A DNA stretch of 61,625 nucleotides from Spartobacteria bacterium (GCA_003169695.1 PNAS01000031.1:31421-93045); one strand, 5' to 3'. Counted from the first letter of the stretch, positions 49,395 through 58,846 are shown. Program-made: numbers and translations. Notes: generated by a model not told the origin, from the letters alone.

Positions 49395-50684
49395 TTAGCT
49401 TTGCTGCTGCAATCCGCTGATGATGCTGACGAGCGGCATGAAAAGGGCAATGACGATCGTGCCGACAATCAACGCGAGCAAAACAATCATGATCGGCTCA
49501 AGTAATGACGTGAGGGCGGCTACGGAATTGTCGACTTCGTCGTCATAAACTTCGGCAATTTTCAAGAGCATCTCGGGCAACTGTCCGGTCTCTTCACCCA
49601 CATCGATCATGCTGATCACCATCGGCGGAAACGCTCTGCTCGCTTCCAATGGCTGCACGATCGATTCACCCTCTTTCACGCTGTCGTGCACTTGCGAAAT
49701 GGCCCGCGCGATGACCGTGTTGCCCGCCGTCTCGCGCGTGATGTTGAGCGCCTGCAAGATCGGCACGCCGCTCGTCACCAGCGTTCCGAGCGTGCGCGAA
49801 AATCGCGAGATTGAGGTTTTCCGAATCAAGTCGCCGAAAAGCGGCGTGCGCAGCTTGGCTCGATCAATGACCGCTCGTCCCGCACGGGTCCGCGCCGCGA
49901 CTTTGCAGACGGCAAAGACAACGACAATCACCCCGAGCAGCACGCCCCAGTGCTCCTGCATGAAATCGCTTATGCCAATGACGAAAAGCGTGATCGTGGG
50001 CAATGGTTTGTCGCCCAGCATGTCGTGGAAAATTGTTTCGAATTTCGGGACGATGAAGATGAGGAGAAAGGTCATGATCCCCATGGCGAGAAGAAGCACG
50101 ATGATCGGATAGACCATCGCCGCGACGACCTTGTTCTTCACCTTCAGCGCCTTCTCTTGGAATTCCGCGAGGCGGGTCAGCACCAGCTCGAGCACACCCC
50201 CGAGCTCGCCCGCTCTGACCATGTTAACGTAGAGATTGTTGAACAGGCGCGGGTGTTGCGCGAGACCTTCGGAAAACGTGCTGCCGCCTTGCACGGAATC
50301 GGCCAGTTTGTTGATGGTGCTTTTCAAAACGGAATCGCGCTCCTGTTTGGCGAGGACGTTGAGACCGCGCAGAAGCGGAAGTCCGGCGTCGATCAAAGTC
50401 GCGAGCTGCCGCGTGAAGATCATAAGTGTTTTCGGCTTAACCGATTTCCGCTGGAACAGGACGATGTTTTTGCTGCGAGAAGCCCGCTCGGCGCGTGGAG
50501 TTTTGGCAGCGCGCCCAATAGCTTTCGCGTCTGCGCCGACCGCCGTTCGTTCTTCGTAGACGTTCGTGGGAAAATAGCCCGCCTGCCGGAGCTGCCCAAT
50601 CGCTTCGTTTGTCGAAGCAGCATCGACCAAGCCGGTGGATTCCTGACCCCGAGAGTCGAGGGCTACGTAGGTATAATGCGGCAT
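49395..50684 (-). CDS. gspF: Type II secretion/pilus inner-membrane protein GspF/PilC
   Basis: A 429-residue platform protein. The T2SF N-terminus (MPHYTYVALDSRGQESTG) is followed by two T2SF domains (FTRQLATLIDAGLPLLRGL, FSRTLGTLVTSGVPILQAL), each followed by hydrophobic segments, and a final membrane helix (PIMIVLLALIVGTIVIALFM). It interacts with the GspE ATPase during pseudopilus assembly. The gene lies between the ATPases and the pseudopilin. Confidence 0.93.
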   Translation of the reverse strand: MPHYTYVALDSRGQESTGLVDAASTNEAIGQLRQAGYFPTNVYEERTAVGADAKAIGRAAKTPRAERASRSKNIVLFQRKSVKPKTLMIFTRQLATLIDAGLPLLRGLNVLAKQERDSVLKSTINKLADSVQGGSTFSEGLAQHPRLFNNLYVNMVRAGELGGVLELVLTRLAEFQEKALKVKNKVVAAMVYPIIVLLLAMGIMTFLLIFIVPKFETIFHDMLGDKPLPTITLFVIGISDFMQEHWGVLLGVIVVVFAVCKVAARTRAGRAVIDRAKLRTPLFGDLIRKTSISRFSRTLGTLVTSGVPILQALNITRETAGNTVIARAISQVHDSVKEGESIVQPLEASRAFPPMVISMIDVGEETGQLPEMLLKIAEVYDDEVDNSVAALTSLLEPIMIVLLALIVGTIVIALFMPLVSIISGLQQQS

Positions 50685-50718
50685 GATTTCGATTTGGCGA
50701 ACTCAGCAAACTGATTCA

Positions 50719-50753
50719 AATCGGTAATTCGCTCAGTCATTAATTCGCTAATT
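50719..50753. repeat. AT-rich repeat, family E (gspF-gspE gap)
   Basis: AATCGGTAATTCGCTCAG and 17 more bases; 27 of 35 positions agree with 29782-29816. It fills most of the 73-bp gap between gspF and the preceding ATPase gene. Confidence 0.6.
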
Positions 50754-50757
50754 GTCT

Positions 50758-52446
50758 CTAAGTGTATTTCAAAACTTCTTCGATGGTCGTGTCGCCGGCG
50801 AAAATGCTGCGCAATCCGTCCTGCCGCAGCGTGACCATGCCGAGTTCGATCGCCTTTTCTTTAAGTGCCACAGTCGGCGCACGCTCGTTGATCAATTCGC
50901 GCAGCGGATCGGTAATCTTCATCAATTCGTAGAGGCCCTTGCGCCCCTTGTAGCCGGTCTGATTGCACGCGTCGCATCCTTTGCCGTAATGAAAACTCTT
51001 TTGGCCGATGTCGCGACGTGAGAGCCCAAGTTGGGCGAGTAGCGTTTCGCTGGGCTGATAAGCTGTACGGCATTGCGGACAAATGCTGCGCAGCAAACGC
51101 TGCCCGAGCACGGCTTCAAGGGTGGAAGAGATGAGGAATGGTTCCACGCCCATGTCGACCAAGCGCGTGATCGCTCCCGGCGCGTCGTTCGTGTGCAAAG
51201 TGGTGAAGACGAGGTGTCCAGTCAGCGACGCCTGAATGGAAATCTGCGCGGTCTCCAGATCGCGCGTCTCACCGACCATGATGCGGTCCGGGTCCTGCCG
51301 CAGAAACGCGCGGAGCGCCCGCGCGAAAGTCAAGCCAATCGCTTCATTCACCGGCACCTGCACGATCCCTTCGAGATCGTATTCGACCGGTTCTTCCGCC
51401 GTGAGCAGCTTCGAATCAATCGTATTAATCTTTCTCAGGCACGAATAGAGCGTCGTCGTTTTCCCAGAACCGGTAGGCCCGGTGACGATGAAGATGCCGT
51501 TCGGGCGATGGATGATTTCGATGATGTAATCGTGGATGTAATCGGGTAAGCCGAGAGCTTCGAGGTCAAGGTTGACCGTCGAGCGATCCAGCACCCGCAG
51601 CACGACGCTCTCGCCAAATTGCGTCGGCAACGTCGAGACGCGTAGATCGACGGTCCGGCTCGCGATATTTTTCTGGATACGGCCGTCCTGCGGAAGGCGA
51701 CGCTCCGCGATGTTCATGTTCGCCATCACCTTTACGCGTGAGATGACAGGCAGCGCGAGATGGCGCGGCGGCGGCGCCATTTCGTAAAGCGCGCCATCCA
51801 CGCGGTAGCGGATTTTGAATTCGTTTTCGAACGGTTCGAAGTGGATGTCGCTCGCGCGGTCCTGGATTGCCTGGAACAAAATCAAATCGACAAAGCGAAT
51901 GATGGGCGTTGCATTCGCTTCAGCCTCGACTGTCGACGCGCTGTCGTTGGCGTCGCGAAGGGCCAGCAGCTCGCCAGTTTCGCCCAGTTGCTTAAGGATA
52001 TCCTCCATGCTCGAGCTGTCGGCACCGTAGTAGAGCTTAATCCGATCTTCGACTTGCCCGCTTGGTGCGACGACCACATGCACGTCCTTTCCAAGCGCGA
52101 ACCGAAGGTCTTCTGCGGCGCGTAAATCCAGCGGATCAAGCAACGCGACACTCAGTGTGTTGTCGTGCGCAGCGATCGGCAGTGCTTGATGAAGCCGCGC
52201 GAGGCCCGCCGGAATCAGCCGCAAGATTTCCGGCGCGATTTCGCTTCCGGCCAGATCGACGAAATCGGTACCGAGCGCGTCGGCGATAACTTGATAAAAT
52301 CCGCGCGCATCGACAAACCCGCTGTCGACCAGGGCCTGTTCGATATTTTTGCCGTTCAAGTTCGCCTCCAGCAAGACGTCGTTCATTTGCGTCGGTCGGA
52401 GCACCCGTTGTTCGACGAAGAGATCCGCGATCTGCTGGTTGTTCAT
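50758..52446 (-). CDS. gspE: GspE/PilB ATPase, first copy
   Basis: A 562-residue hexameric ATPase powering pseudopilus/pilus assembly. N-terminal MshEN-type domain (ALVDSGFVDARGFYQVIADA), then the motor: Walker A VTGPTGSGKTTTLYSCL, Asp box EEPVEYDLEGI, Walker B RIMVGETRDLETA, His box TTLHTNDAPGA. A tetracysteine zinc motif (CPQCRTAY, CDACNQTGYKGRKG) is intact. It is about 60 bp downstream of a second, similar ATPase. Confidence 0.92.
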   Translation of the reverse strand: MNNQQIADLFVEQRVLRPTQMNDVLLEANLNGKNIEQALVDSGFVDARGFYQVIADALGTDFVDLAGSEIAPEILRLIPAGLARLHQALPIAAHDNTLSVALLDPLDLRAAEDLRFALGKDVHVVVAPSGQVEDRIKLYYGADSSSMEDILKQLGETGELLALRDANDSASTVEAEANATPIIRFVDLILFQAIQDRASDIHFEPFENEFKIRYRVDGALYEMAPPPRHLALPVISRVKVMANMNIAERRLPQDGRIQKNIASRTVDLRVSTLPTQFGESVVLRVLDRSTVNLDLEALGLPDYIHDYIIEIIHRPNGIFIVTGPTGSGKTTTLYSCLRKINTIDSKLLTAEEPVEYDLEGIVQVPVNEAIGLTFARALRAFLRQDPDRIMVGETRDLETAQISIQASLTGHLVFTTLHTNDAPGAITRLVDMGVEPFLISSTLEAVLGQRLLRSICPQCRTAYQPSETLLAQLGLSRRDIGQKSFHYGKGCDACNQTGYKGRKGLYELMKITDPLRELINERAPTVALKEKAIELGMVTLRQDGLRSIFAGDTTIEEVLKYT

Positions 52447-52509
52447 TCCATTTATTTAGCGAGTTGGTGATTTAGCGATTGAGGAAGTCATCTATCGTTA
52501 ATTCCCTAA
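52447..52509. repeat. AT-rich repeat, family E (between the two gspE genes)
   Basis: TTTAGCGAGTTGGTGATTTA (from about 52456) matches the left part of the rnhB-rplS element at 19 of 24; TAATTCCCTAATTAG follows. Family E thus occupies both spacers of this operon. Confidence 0.55.
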
Positions 52510-54285
52510 TTAGTTTGCGTCTCCGAGCGTGGTCGAAATCACCTCTTTGGCTGAAGTGAGGCCGGCGAGCACCTTGCGCGCTCCGTCCTCTCGCAAAGTG
52601 CGCATGCCGAGCTCCCGCGCACGTTGGCGGAGCAATAGAGTAGAACAGCGATTGTTGATCATGTGGCGCACGTCGTCGTTGATGGTGAAAATTTCGAATA
52701 TTCCCATTCGCCCTTTGTAGCCGGTGCTTCGGCAGCGCTCGCAGCCGATGGAGCTCATGACCTGCGCTTCGCTCAATTGTGACGAGTCCAAGTTTAACGC
52801 GCGAAGCTCCGTCTCGTTCAATCCCGCAGGCTGCTTGCAGTTCCTGCAAAGACGCCTAACGAGTCGCTGGGCCATGATCGCATGCACCGAGGACGCCACC
52901 AAAAATGGCTGCACTCCGATATCCACAAGGCGCGCCACGGCCGAGGGTGCATCGTTTGTGTGCAGCGTGCTGAAAACAAGGTGGCCTGTAAGGCTCGCGT
53001 TCGTCGCGATCGTCGCAGTCTCGAGATCGCGAATCTCGCCGATCATGATGATGTTCGGCGCCTGGCGCAAAATGGAACGCAACGCGACCGGGAAAGTCAT
53101 CCCCACATCGGTGTTCACCTGCACCTGATTGATACCGTTCATCTGGTATTCGATCGGCTCCTCGATCGTGATAATTTTGCGATCGGATTTGTTAATGAAA
53201 TTGAGGCATGAGTAAAGCGTGCTCGTTTTGCCGGAACCGGTCGGGCCAGTCACGAGCAGGATGCCATCCGGCAAACGAAGCAATCGCTCGAATTTCTCCT
53301 GGTCGTCACTGAAAAACCCAAGCTCGGGGAGGCCGAGCATAAGGCTCGATTTGTCCAAGACGCGCATGACGACGCTTTCGCCATGGTTCGTGGGAATAGT
53401 GGAGACGCGGAGGTCGATCGGTTTCTGTGCAATTCTCACCTGGATGCGTCCGTCCTGAGGCAAGCGCTTTTCCGCGATGCTCATCGAGCCGGTCATGATC
53501 TTCAGCCGGCTTACGATGGCTGATTGCAATCGTTTCGGTGGCGCCTGCATTTCCTGAAGGACGCCGTCGATTCGAAACCGAACGCGAAACTTCTTATCGA
53601 GCGGCTCGAGGTGAATATCGCTGGCGCCAAGCCGATGCGCTTCGATCAGAAGCATTGAGACCATGCGAATGATCGGGGCATCCGCCTGGTCGCTCCCGCT
53701 AATATCACCGCGTTCCATGATCTCCAGACTGAGGTCCACGTCGTGTCCGATCTGTTGCACCAGGACGTCGGACGCTTCGTCGGCAGTGCCGTAGTATTTG
53801 ATCAACGCCTGCCGGATTTTCTCTGGGCTGGCGCAGACTAGTTCGATCTCGCGCTGCAACAAAAAGCTCAGGCTATCGATCGTATCGATATCGAGGGGAT
53901 CGCTTACGGCGACGATCAGTCCGGTCTCGCCAAAGCCGACTGGGATGACCTTGAACCGCCGCGCGTCCCCAGCGCGAATTTGATTTATCACCTCGGGCGG
54001 AATGATCTTTTTCGAAAGATCGACCCAATCCATTTCTGCCTGAGCGGCGAGACTGCGCGATACGTCGGCCTCCGAAACGACCCCCTCGCTGATGAGCAGG
54101 TCGACGGCGTTGGTCGTGCCGTTAAATCTTGATTTGGCCGCTTCGATTTGAGAACGGGTTACAAGCCCCGTGTCTTCGAGGACCTTGAGAACGTAATCTT
54201 CTTTCGCTTGCACTGGGGGGCGCGATTGCGTCCCGCTGAGGGGGACGAGCGCTGCAAGGCTATTGATTACCCTGAGGTGTGTCAA
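52510..54285 (-). CDS. GspE/PilB ATPase, second copy
   Basis: A 591-residue paralogue of the downstream ATPase. N-terminal MshEN domain (VLEDTGLVTRSQIEAAKSR, LLISEGVVSEADVSRSLAAQ), Walker A VTGPTGSGKTSTLYSCL, EEPIEYQMNGI, Walker B IIMIGEIRDLETA, STLHTNDAPSA, and a zinc motif (CRNCKQPAG, CERCRSTGYKGRMG). Both copies look catalytically complete. The only upstream start is a TTG at 54285, 40 bp after glmS; that TTG begins a TTGACA hexamer, so the start is uncertain. Confidence 0.9.
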   Translation of the reverse strand: MTHLRVINSLAALVPLSGTQSRPPVQAKEDYVLKVLEDTGLVTRSQIEAAKSRFNGTTNAVDLLISEGVVSEADVSRSLAAQAEMDWVDLSKKIIPPEVINQIRAGDARRFKVIPVGFGETGLIVAVSDPLDIDTIDSLSFLLQREIELVCASPEKIRQALIKYYGTADEASDVLVQQIGHDVDLSLEIMERGDISGSDQADAPIIRMVSMLLIEAHRLGASDIHLEPLDKKFRVRFRIDGVLQEMQAPPKRLQSAIVSRLKIMTGSMSIAEKRLPQDGRIQVRIAQKPIDLRVSTIPTNHGESVVMRVLDKSSLMLGLPELGFFSDDQEKFERLLRLPDGILLVTGPTGSGKTSTLYSCLNFINKSDRKIITIEEPIEYQMNGINQVQVNTDVGMTFPVALRSILRQAPNIIMIGEIRDLETATIATNASLTGHLVFSTLHTNDAPSAVARLVDIGVQPFLVASSVHAIMAQRLVRRLCRNCKQPAGLNETELRALNLDSSQLSEAQVMSSIGCERCRSTGYKGRMGIFEIFTINDDVRHMINNRCSTLLLRQRARELGMRTLREDGARKVLAGLTSAKEVISTTLGDAN

Positions 54286-54325
54286 CGGCCGAGGACAGGC
54301 GGCCGGTGCCCGCAGCTTTACCCGA

Positions 54326-56227
54326 CTACTCGACCGTGACGCTCTTCGCGAGGTTGCGCGGTTTGTCTACGTCGCGCCCCAGCTCGACGCCGAGGTGATA
54401 GGCGAGCAGTTGTAGCGGGATGACGGTCAGGATGGGGCTGACGTAATCGGGAACGGCTGGAAGCGTGACAATGTCGTCGGCGATCTTCGCGAGGCGGTCG
54501 GCGCCAGTGCCGGAGGTGATGGCGATGACGGGGCCTTTGCGCGCACGGACCTGCTCGATGTTGTTCAAGTTTTTCGAAAAGACTGCGTCATCCGGCACGA
54601 TAAAGACTGATGGAAGATCAGGCCTGACGAGCGCAATGATGCCGTGCTTGAGCTCGGCGCTCGGATGGCCTTCGGCGAAAAGATAAGTGATCTCTTTCAG
54701 TTTGAGCGCCGCCTCGAGCGCAACAGGAAAGTTGAATTGGCGGCCGAAGAAGAGCATGCCGGGGACAGAGGCGTATTTCCTGGCAATCGCCTTGATCTGA
54801 TCGCTGAGTTTGAGCACTTCCTCGATCTGGGCCGGCAAAGCTGCGAGGGCCTCGATGATCCGGGTTCCTTCGGAAGTCGAGAGATGGCGCATGCGTCCGA
54901 GGAGCAGCCCGATCGCGGTCAGGATGGCAACCTGTGAGGTGAACGATTTTGTGGCCGCGACGCCGATTTCAGGGCCGGCGTGCATGTAGACGCCGCCATC
55001 GCTTTCCCGCGCAATTGTGCTGGCGACGTTGTTGCAAATTCCGAGCGTGCGATAACCTTTGCGCCGGCTTTCACGCAACGCACCGAGCGTGTCCGCCGTC
55101 TCGCCGCTTTGGCTGATGGCGAAGACGAGGGTGTCGCGCGTCATCGGCGTATTGCGGTGGCGAAATTCGCTGGCGTATTCCACTTCCGTCGGAATCTGCG
55201 CGAGCGCCTCGATCAAATATTCGCCGATCATCGCGGCGTGCAGCGCAGTCCCGCAGCCGGTGAGAACCACTCGGCCCACATCGCGCAACTGCGCTGGCGT
55301 CATGTTCAACCCGCCCAGCTTGGCCGTGCATTCTTCCGGGCTGAGGCGCCCGCGCATCGAGTCCCGCACGGAACCCGGTTGCTCAAAGATTTCCTTGAGC
55401 ATGTAGTGTGGGTAATCGCCTTTTTTGATATCCGCTTCACTGAATTCGACTTTGCTCAGTTGGTAATTGCCCGCTTCGCCCGCGACTGAGCTGATCTCGA
55501 ATTTGTCGCGCTCGACTGCGACGACGTCGAAGTCGTTCAAGTAAACGGCATCGCGCGTGTGGGCGACGATGGCGCTGACGTCGCTGGCGAGGAAGTTTTC
55601 CTCCTTGCCTACGCCGAGGACGAGCGGACTGCCGCGCCGGGCGCCCACGAGGAAATCCGGAATGTCTTGATGGACGAGCGCGATTCCATACGTGCCGATG
55701 ACTTGTCGCAAAGCCGCGCGAACGGCATCGACAAGAAGTCCTTTCTTGTTCAATGGCGGAGGCGTGGCCTTGCCGTTGGAACTGCGATCTCCAGCTTGGG
55801 CAACAGAGGCCTCGTAAAGTTTGCCGATGAGGTGCGCGAGAACTTCAGTGTCGGTTTCGGACGAAAAATTTCGATCACCGTCCCGAATCAGTTGATCTTT
55901 GAGCGCCTGGTAATTTTCGATTACTCCATTGTGCACGAGTGCCAATTTCCCAGTCGCGTCGAAGTGCGGGTGGGCATTTTGATCCGTGGGTTTCCCGTGA
56001 GTGGCCCAGCGTGTGTGGCTGATGCCAAAAGTTCCGGTCGGCGGATTCTCGGCCATGAGCTTTGCCAGCTCAGCGATTCGTCCGGCACACTTGCGCGTTT
56101 CGACGTGCTCGCCGTTAACGATCGCAACCCCCGCGGAATCGTAGCCGCGATATTCAAGACGGCGCAAACCATCGAGCAGGATGGGAGCTGCTTCCGAACG
56201 TCCGACGTAACCGACAATGCCACACAT
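54326..56227 (-). CDS. glmS: Glucosamine-6-phosphate synthase, with an insertion
   Basis: Makes glucosamine-6-phosphate from fructose-6-phosphate and glutamine, for cell-wall and LPS sugars. The ATG at 56227 exposes the catalytic Cys at position 2 (MCGIVGYVGRSEAAPILLDG). The glutaminase domain is followed by two SIS domains (TGCGTALHAAMIGEYLIEAL, ISQSGETADTLGALR) and the usual C-terminus LAKSVTVE. At 633 residues it is about 24 longer than the E. coli enzyme; most of the excess lies between LIGKLYE and LLVDAVRAAL, where a repeat-like segment is translated (55770-55804). Confidence 0.96.
   Translation of the reverse strand: MCGIVGYVGRSEAAPILLDGLRRLEYRGYDSAGVAIVNGEHVETRKCAGRIAELAKLMAENPPTGTFGISHTRWATHGKPTDQNAHPHFDATGKLALVHNGVIENYQALKDQLIRDGDRNFSSETDTEVLAHLIGKLYEASVAQAGDRSSNGKATPPPLNKKGLLVDAVRAALRQVIGTYGIALVHQDIPDFLVGARRGSPLVLGVGKEENFLASDVSAIVAHTRDAVYLNDFDVVAVERDKFEISSVAGEAGNYQLSKVEFSEADIKKGDYPHYMLKEIFEQPGSVRDSMRGRLSPEECTAKLGGLNMTPAQLRDVGRVVLTGCGTALHAAMIGEYLIEALAQIPTEVEYASEFRHRNTPMTRDTLVFAISQSGETADTLGALRESRRKGYRTLGICNNVASTIARESDGGVYMHAGPEIGVAATKSFTSQVAILTAIGLLLGRMRHLSTSEGTRIIEALAALPAQIEEVLKLSDQIKAIARKYASVPGMLFFGRQFNFPVALEAALKLKEITYLFAEGHPSAELKHGIIALVRPDLPSVFIVPDDAVFSKNLNNIEQVRARKGPVIAITSGTGADRLAKIADDIVTLPAVPDYVSPILTVIPLQLLAYHLGVELGRDVDKPRNLAKSVTVE
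55770..55804. repeat. Candidate palindromic element inside glmS
   Basis: TTGCCGTTGGA on the left and TCTCCAGCTTGGGCAA on the right are partly self-complementary. The CAAGCTGGA core (minus strand) is shared with family B. It encodes VAQAGDRSSNGKA in frame. There is no close second copy in the window. Confidence 0.4.
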
Positions 56228-56384
56228 GTAGACGAGGAGCGTGACATTAACGTGTGACCGGCGCAACCAGCCGCAAGCGCGTAAAAAGGTTGATGGGAGC
56301 GGGGGCAATCTGCGTTAATTTGATTCCGTGGGAACGAAAAGCCGCGCGACACGCCAACCATTCTTAGCGGATCCAGCCGCCCCG

Positions 56385-57683
56385 ATGTCCACCCCCGCAC
56401 TTCCTCCCGGGACGACGCAGCGGACGCTGGCAGTCATCATGGGCGGTGGCGCCGGGACGCGCCTGTTTCCATTAACAAAAGATCGGTCGAAACCGGCGGT
56501 ACCGCTCGGCGGAAAGTATCGGCTCGTCGATATACCGATCAGCAACTGCCTGAACTCCGGGCTGCGGTCGATCTATGTGCTGACGCAGTTCAACAGTATG
56601 TCGCTGCATCGCCATATCCAGGCGAGCTACAAGTTCGATAATTTTTCGCGCAGCTTCGTGGACATCCTCGCCGCACAGCAAACGCCGGAAGGGTCGCAGT
56701 GGTATCAAGGAACGGCAGACGCGGTGCGCCAAAACATGCGCTACTTCCTGGAGCGGCCATTCGATTACTACATCATTCTCAGCGGCGACCAGCTTTACCG
56801 AATGGATTTCCGCGCCCTGCTCCACCAGCATATTCGCTCCGGCGCTGAAATCACGCTGGCGACCAAGCCCGTGATGCGTGAACAGGTTGCCGAGTTCGGG
56901 ATCATGCAGAGCGATGCGGACCGTCGGATCACGCGCTTTGTGGAGAAGCCGAAGGACGACAGCGTCCTGAATGAATTCAAGATGAGCCGGGAACTGCTCA
57001 CGTCGATTGCGGCGGCTCCCGATGAAGAATTGTTTCAAGCCTCAATGGGCATTTACGTTTTCAATCGCGACGTGCTGGTGGAGTGTCTCGAGAACGATCT
57101 CGCGGATTTCGGGAAACACATTATTCCCCAGTCGATCCAAGAGCGTCACGTGAGCGCATACATTTTCAACGGCTACTGGGAGGACATCGGAACCATCCGG
57201 GCATTTTACGAAGCCAATCTGGATCTCACGGACCTTCTGCCTCAGTACAGTTTCTTCGAGGCCTCGGCTCCGATTTATACGCACCCGCGTTTTTTGCCGG
57301 GCAGCAAAATAAACGGCGCGACCTTGCGCCAGGCGATCATCGCCGACGGCTGCATCATCTCGGACGCACATTTGGAACGGTCTGTCATCGGCGTGCGCAG
57401 CATCATCCAAACTGGCGCTACCATTCGGAACAGTATTGTGATGGGAGCCGACTATTACGAGACGGACCCCGCGAACTCGGAGCACGGATTACCGCCGATT
57501 GGGATCGGGCGCAATTGCGTGATCGACCGCGCGATTATCGATAAGAACGCGCGGATTGCGGACGGCGTCGTGATTACGCCGGAAGGAAAGCCGGCGGACT
57601 TGGACGCGGGTAATTATTTTATCCGCGACGGCATCGTCGTGGTGCCGAAAAACGCGGTGATTCCGCCTGGGTTCTGGATTTAG
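56385..57683 (+). CDS. glgC: Glucose-1-phosphate adenylyltransferase
   Basis: Makes ADP-glucose for glycogen. The nucleotidyl-transferase core has IMGGGAGTRLFPLTKDRSKP and KYRLVDIPISNCLNSG, QWYQGTADAVRQN, the Asp in ILSGDQLYRMD, FVEKP and the KHIIPQ motif, followed by a left-handed beta-helix (IIADGCIISDAHLERSVIGV). I use ATG 56385 (MSTPALPPGTT); a GTG at 56328 is also in frame. It is divergent from glmS, with a shared 157-bp control region. Confidence 0.93.
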   Translation: MSTPALPPGTTQRTLAVIMGGGAGTRLFPLTKDRSKPAVPLGGKYRLVDIPISNCLNSGLRSIYVLTQFNSMSLHRHIQASYKFDNFSRSFVDILAAQQTPEGSQWYQGTADAVRQNMRYFLERPFDYYIILSGDQLYRMDFRALLHQHIRSGAEITLATKPVMREQVAEFGIMQSDADRRITRFVEKPKDDSVLNEFKMSRELLTSIAAAPDEELFQASMGIYVFNRDVLVECLENDLADFGKHIIPQSIQERHVSAYIFNGYWEDIGTIRAFYEANLDLTDLLPQYSFFEASAPIYTHPRFLPGSKINGATLRQAIIADGCIISDAHLERSVIGVRSIIQTGATIRNSIVMGADYYETDPANSEHGLPPIGIGRNCVIDRAIIDKNARIADGVVITPEGKPADLDAGNYFIRDGIVVVPKNAVIPPGFWI

Positions 57684-57693
57684 CCCGCCCGAA

Positions 57694-57882
57694 TTACCGG
57701 CGTCCTTCTGTATTCAGCCCAGCTGCGGAACCGTCTCTTTCCCATTTCTCCTGTTCGTTCCAGGGGAGGGAGGTTTCGCGGGCGGCGCTGGGATCTGCAA
57801 TCAGTGGCGGTGACTCTTTGGTCGCGCAGGAAGCGAGCCCGTTCACCACACAAAAAAGCACCGCGATTCTGATGAGTTTCAA
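57694..57882 (-). CDS. Small lipoprotein
   Basis: 62 residues from a TTG at 57882 (KLIRIAVLFCVVNGLASC, lipobox LASC). An ATG at 57912 is also in frame but would overlap the upstream gene and add a stretch before the signal. The mature part is short, polar and rich in Glu/Trp (SLPWNEQEKWERDGS). It is 10 bp downstream of the coiled-coil membrane protein on the same strand. The function is unknown. Confidence 0.55.
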   Translation of the reverse strand: MKLIRIAVLFCVVNGLASCATKESPPLIADPSAARETSLPWNEQEKWERDGSAAGLNTEGRR

Positions 57883-57892
57883 ACAAGTAGGG

Positions 57893-58690
57893 TCAGGAAT
57901 TCGGGCCAGCATAAATTACCGTATCTCCGGGTTGCACCTGGACACCGCGGGCCAAGCTGCTGGTAATAATATCGCCGATGGCGGTCGCAGGTTCAACTGA
58001 CGAAATCCGGATTTTCCCGATGAAGGAACCACCGCGCAACACCAGCATCTCGGTGTTCGGCTCAACTCCCTGCCGACCGCCAAGGTTTAGGACCACAAAA
58101 TTGTAGGCTTGGTTGACTGCCAGCACCCTGCCGCGAATTCCAGGATCCCCTCCGGCTGGGAGCCGTCTTTTCTTTTCTGTTTCCAGTTGGGTTGATCGCT
58201 CCTGGGAGGCCCTGATCTTGTCGGAGAGCAAAGTTTTTTCGCCTTCCGAGGCATCCAGCTGCTTCTTCGCGTCTTCCAGTTGGGCTTGCAGGTCCGCTGT
58301 TGAAGCGGTTGAGGGATTGGCACTGATTGCCGGCTTCGCCTCGGCGTCATCGATGCGCTTCAGGAGTCGCGCGATCTCGGTTTCGCTTTCGCTCAGCTTC
58401 GCCTGGAGATCGTTTTTTTCCTTTTGCGCTTTGATCAACTCTGCTTCGGTGCTCGCAACTTTCGTTCGCGTCTCGCCGAACTTGGCATTGGCAGCAGCTA
58501 CGGCAGCTTCGCGCCCCTTCAGCTCCCGTTCCCGCGCGATCCGAAGCTGTTCCGCTGCGTTTCGTGCAACTTCGGCCCGAGTCGCTTGAGCGCGCAAGCC
58601 GAGCGTCTTTTGAGTATTGAGGACGCCCAACACTGCCGAAAGGACGAGTAAGAAAACGGAAGCGCTGATGATTGTCTTGGGGGGGATCAC
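57893..58690 (-). CDS. Membrane-anchored coiled-coil protein
   Basis: A 265-residue protein with one N-terminal membrane helix (IISASVFLLVLSAVLGVL), a long coiled coil (about residues 30-175, heptads rich in Ala, Glu, Lys and Arg) and a compact beta-rich C-terminal domain (GRVLAVNQAYNFVVLNLGGR, VEPNTEMLVLRGGSFIGKI, GVQVQPGDTVIYAG). That end resembles small beta-barrel domains seen after coiled coils in envelope scaffolds such as MreC. The role is unknown; a scaffold or signalling function is an inference. Confidence 0.7.
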   Translation of the reverse strand: MIPPKTIISASVFLLVLSAVLGVLNTQKTLGLRAQATRAEVARNAAEQLRIARERELKGREAAVAAANAKFGETRTKVASTEAELIKAQKEKNDLQAKLSESETEIARLLKRIDDAEAKPAISANPSTASTADLQAQLEDAKKQLDASEGEKTLLSDKIRASQERSTQLETEKKRRLPAGGDPGIRGRVLAVNQAYNFVVLNLGGRQGVEPNTEMLVLRGGSFIGKIRISSVEPATAIGDIITSSLARGVQVQPGDTVIYAGPNS

Positions 58691-58846
58691 TGAAAAGGTA
58701 GGAAGGAATCAAATCGCTCGCACAGGCTCTTCTATTCAATCAGGGCATTCATAGCAATCCGATTCGCGGACCGAAGCCGGTTTTTTGGTAGGCTGCGGCT
58801 TTATTTCGCGTTGCGCCGATACTCCTTCCGTCCTATAGAACGCCTC

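Noticed and set aside
54280..54285. TTGACA promoter ahead of the second gspE
   Set aside because: No acceptable -10 box at 16-18 bp, and it coincides with the only available start codon.
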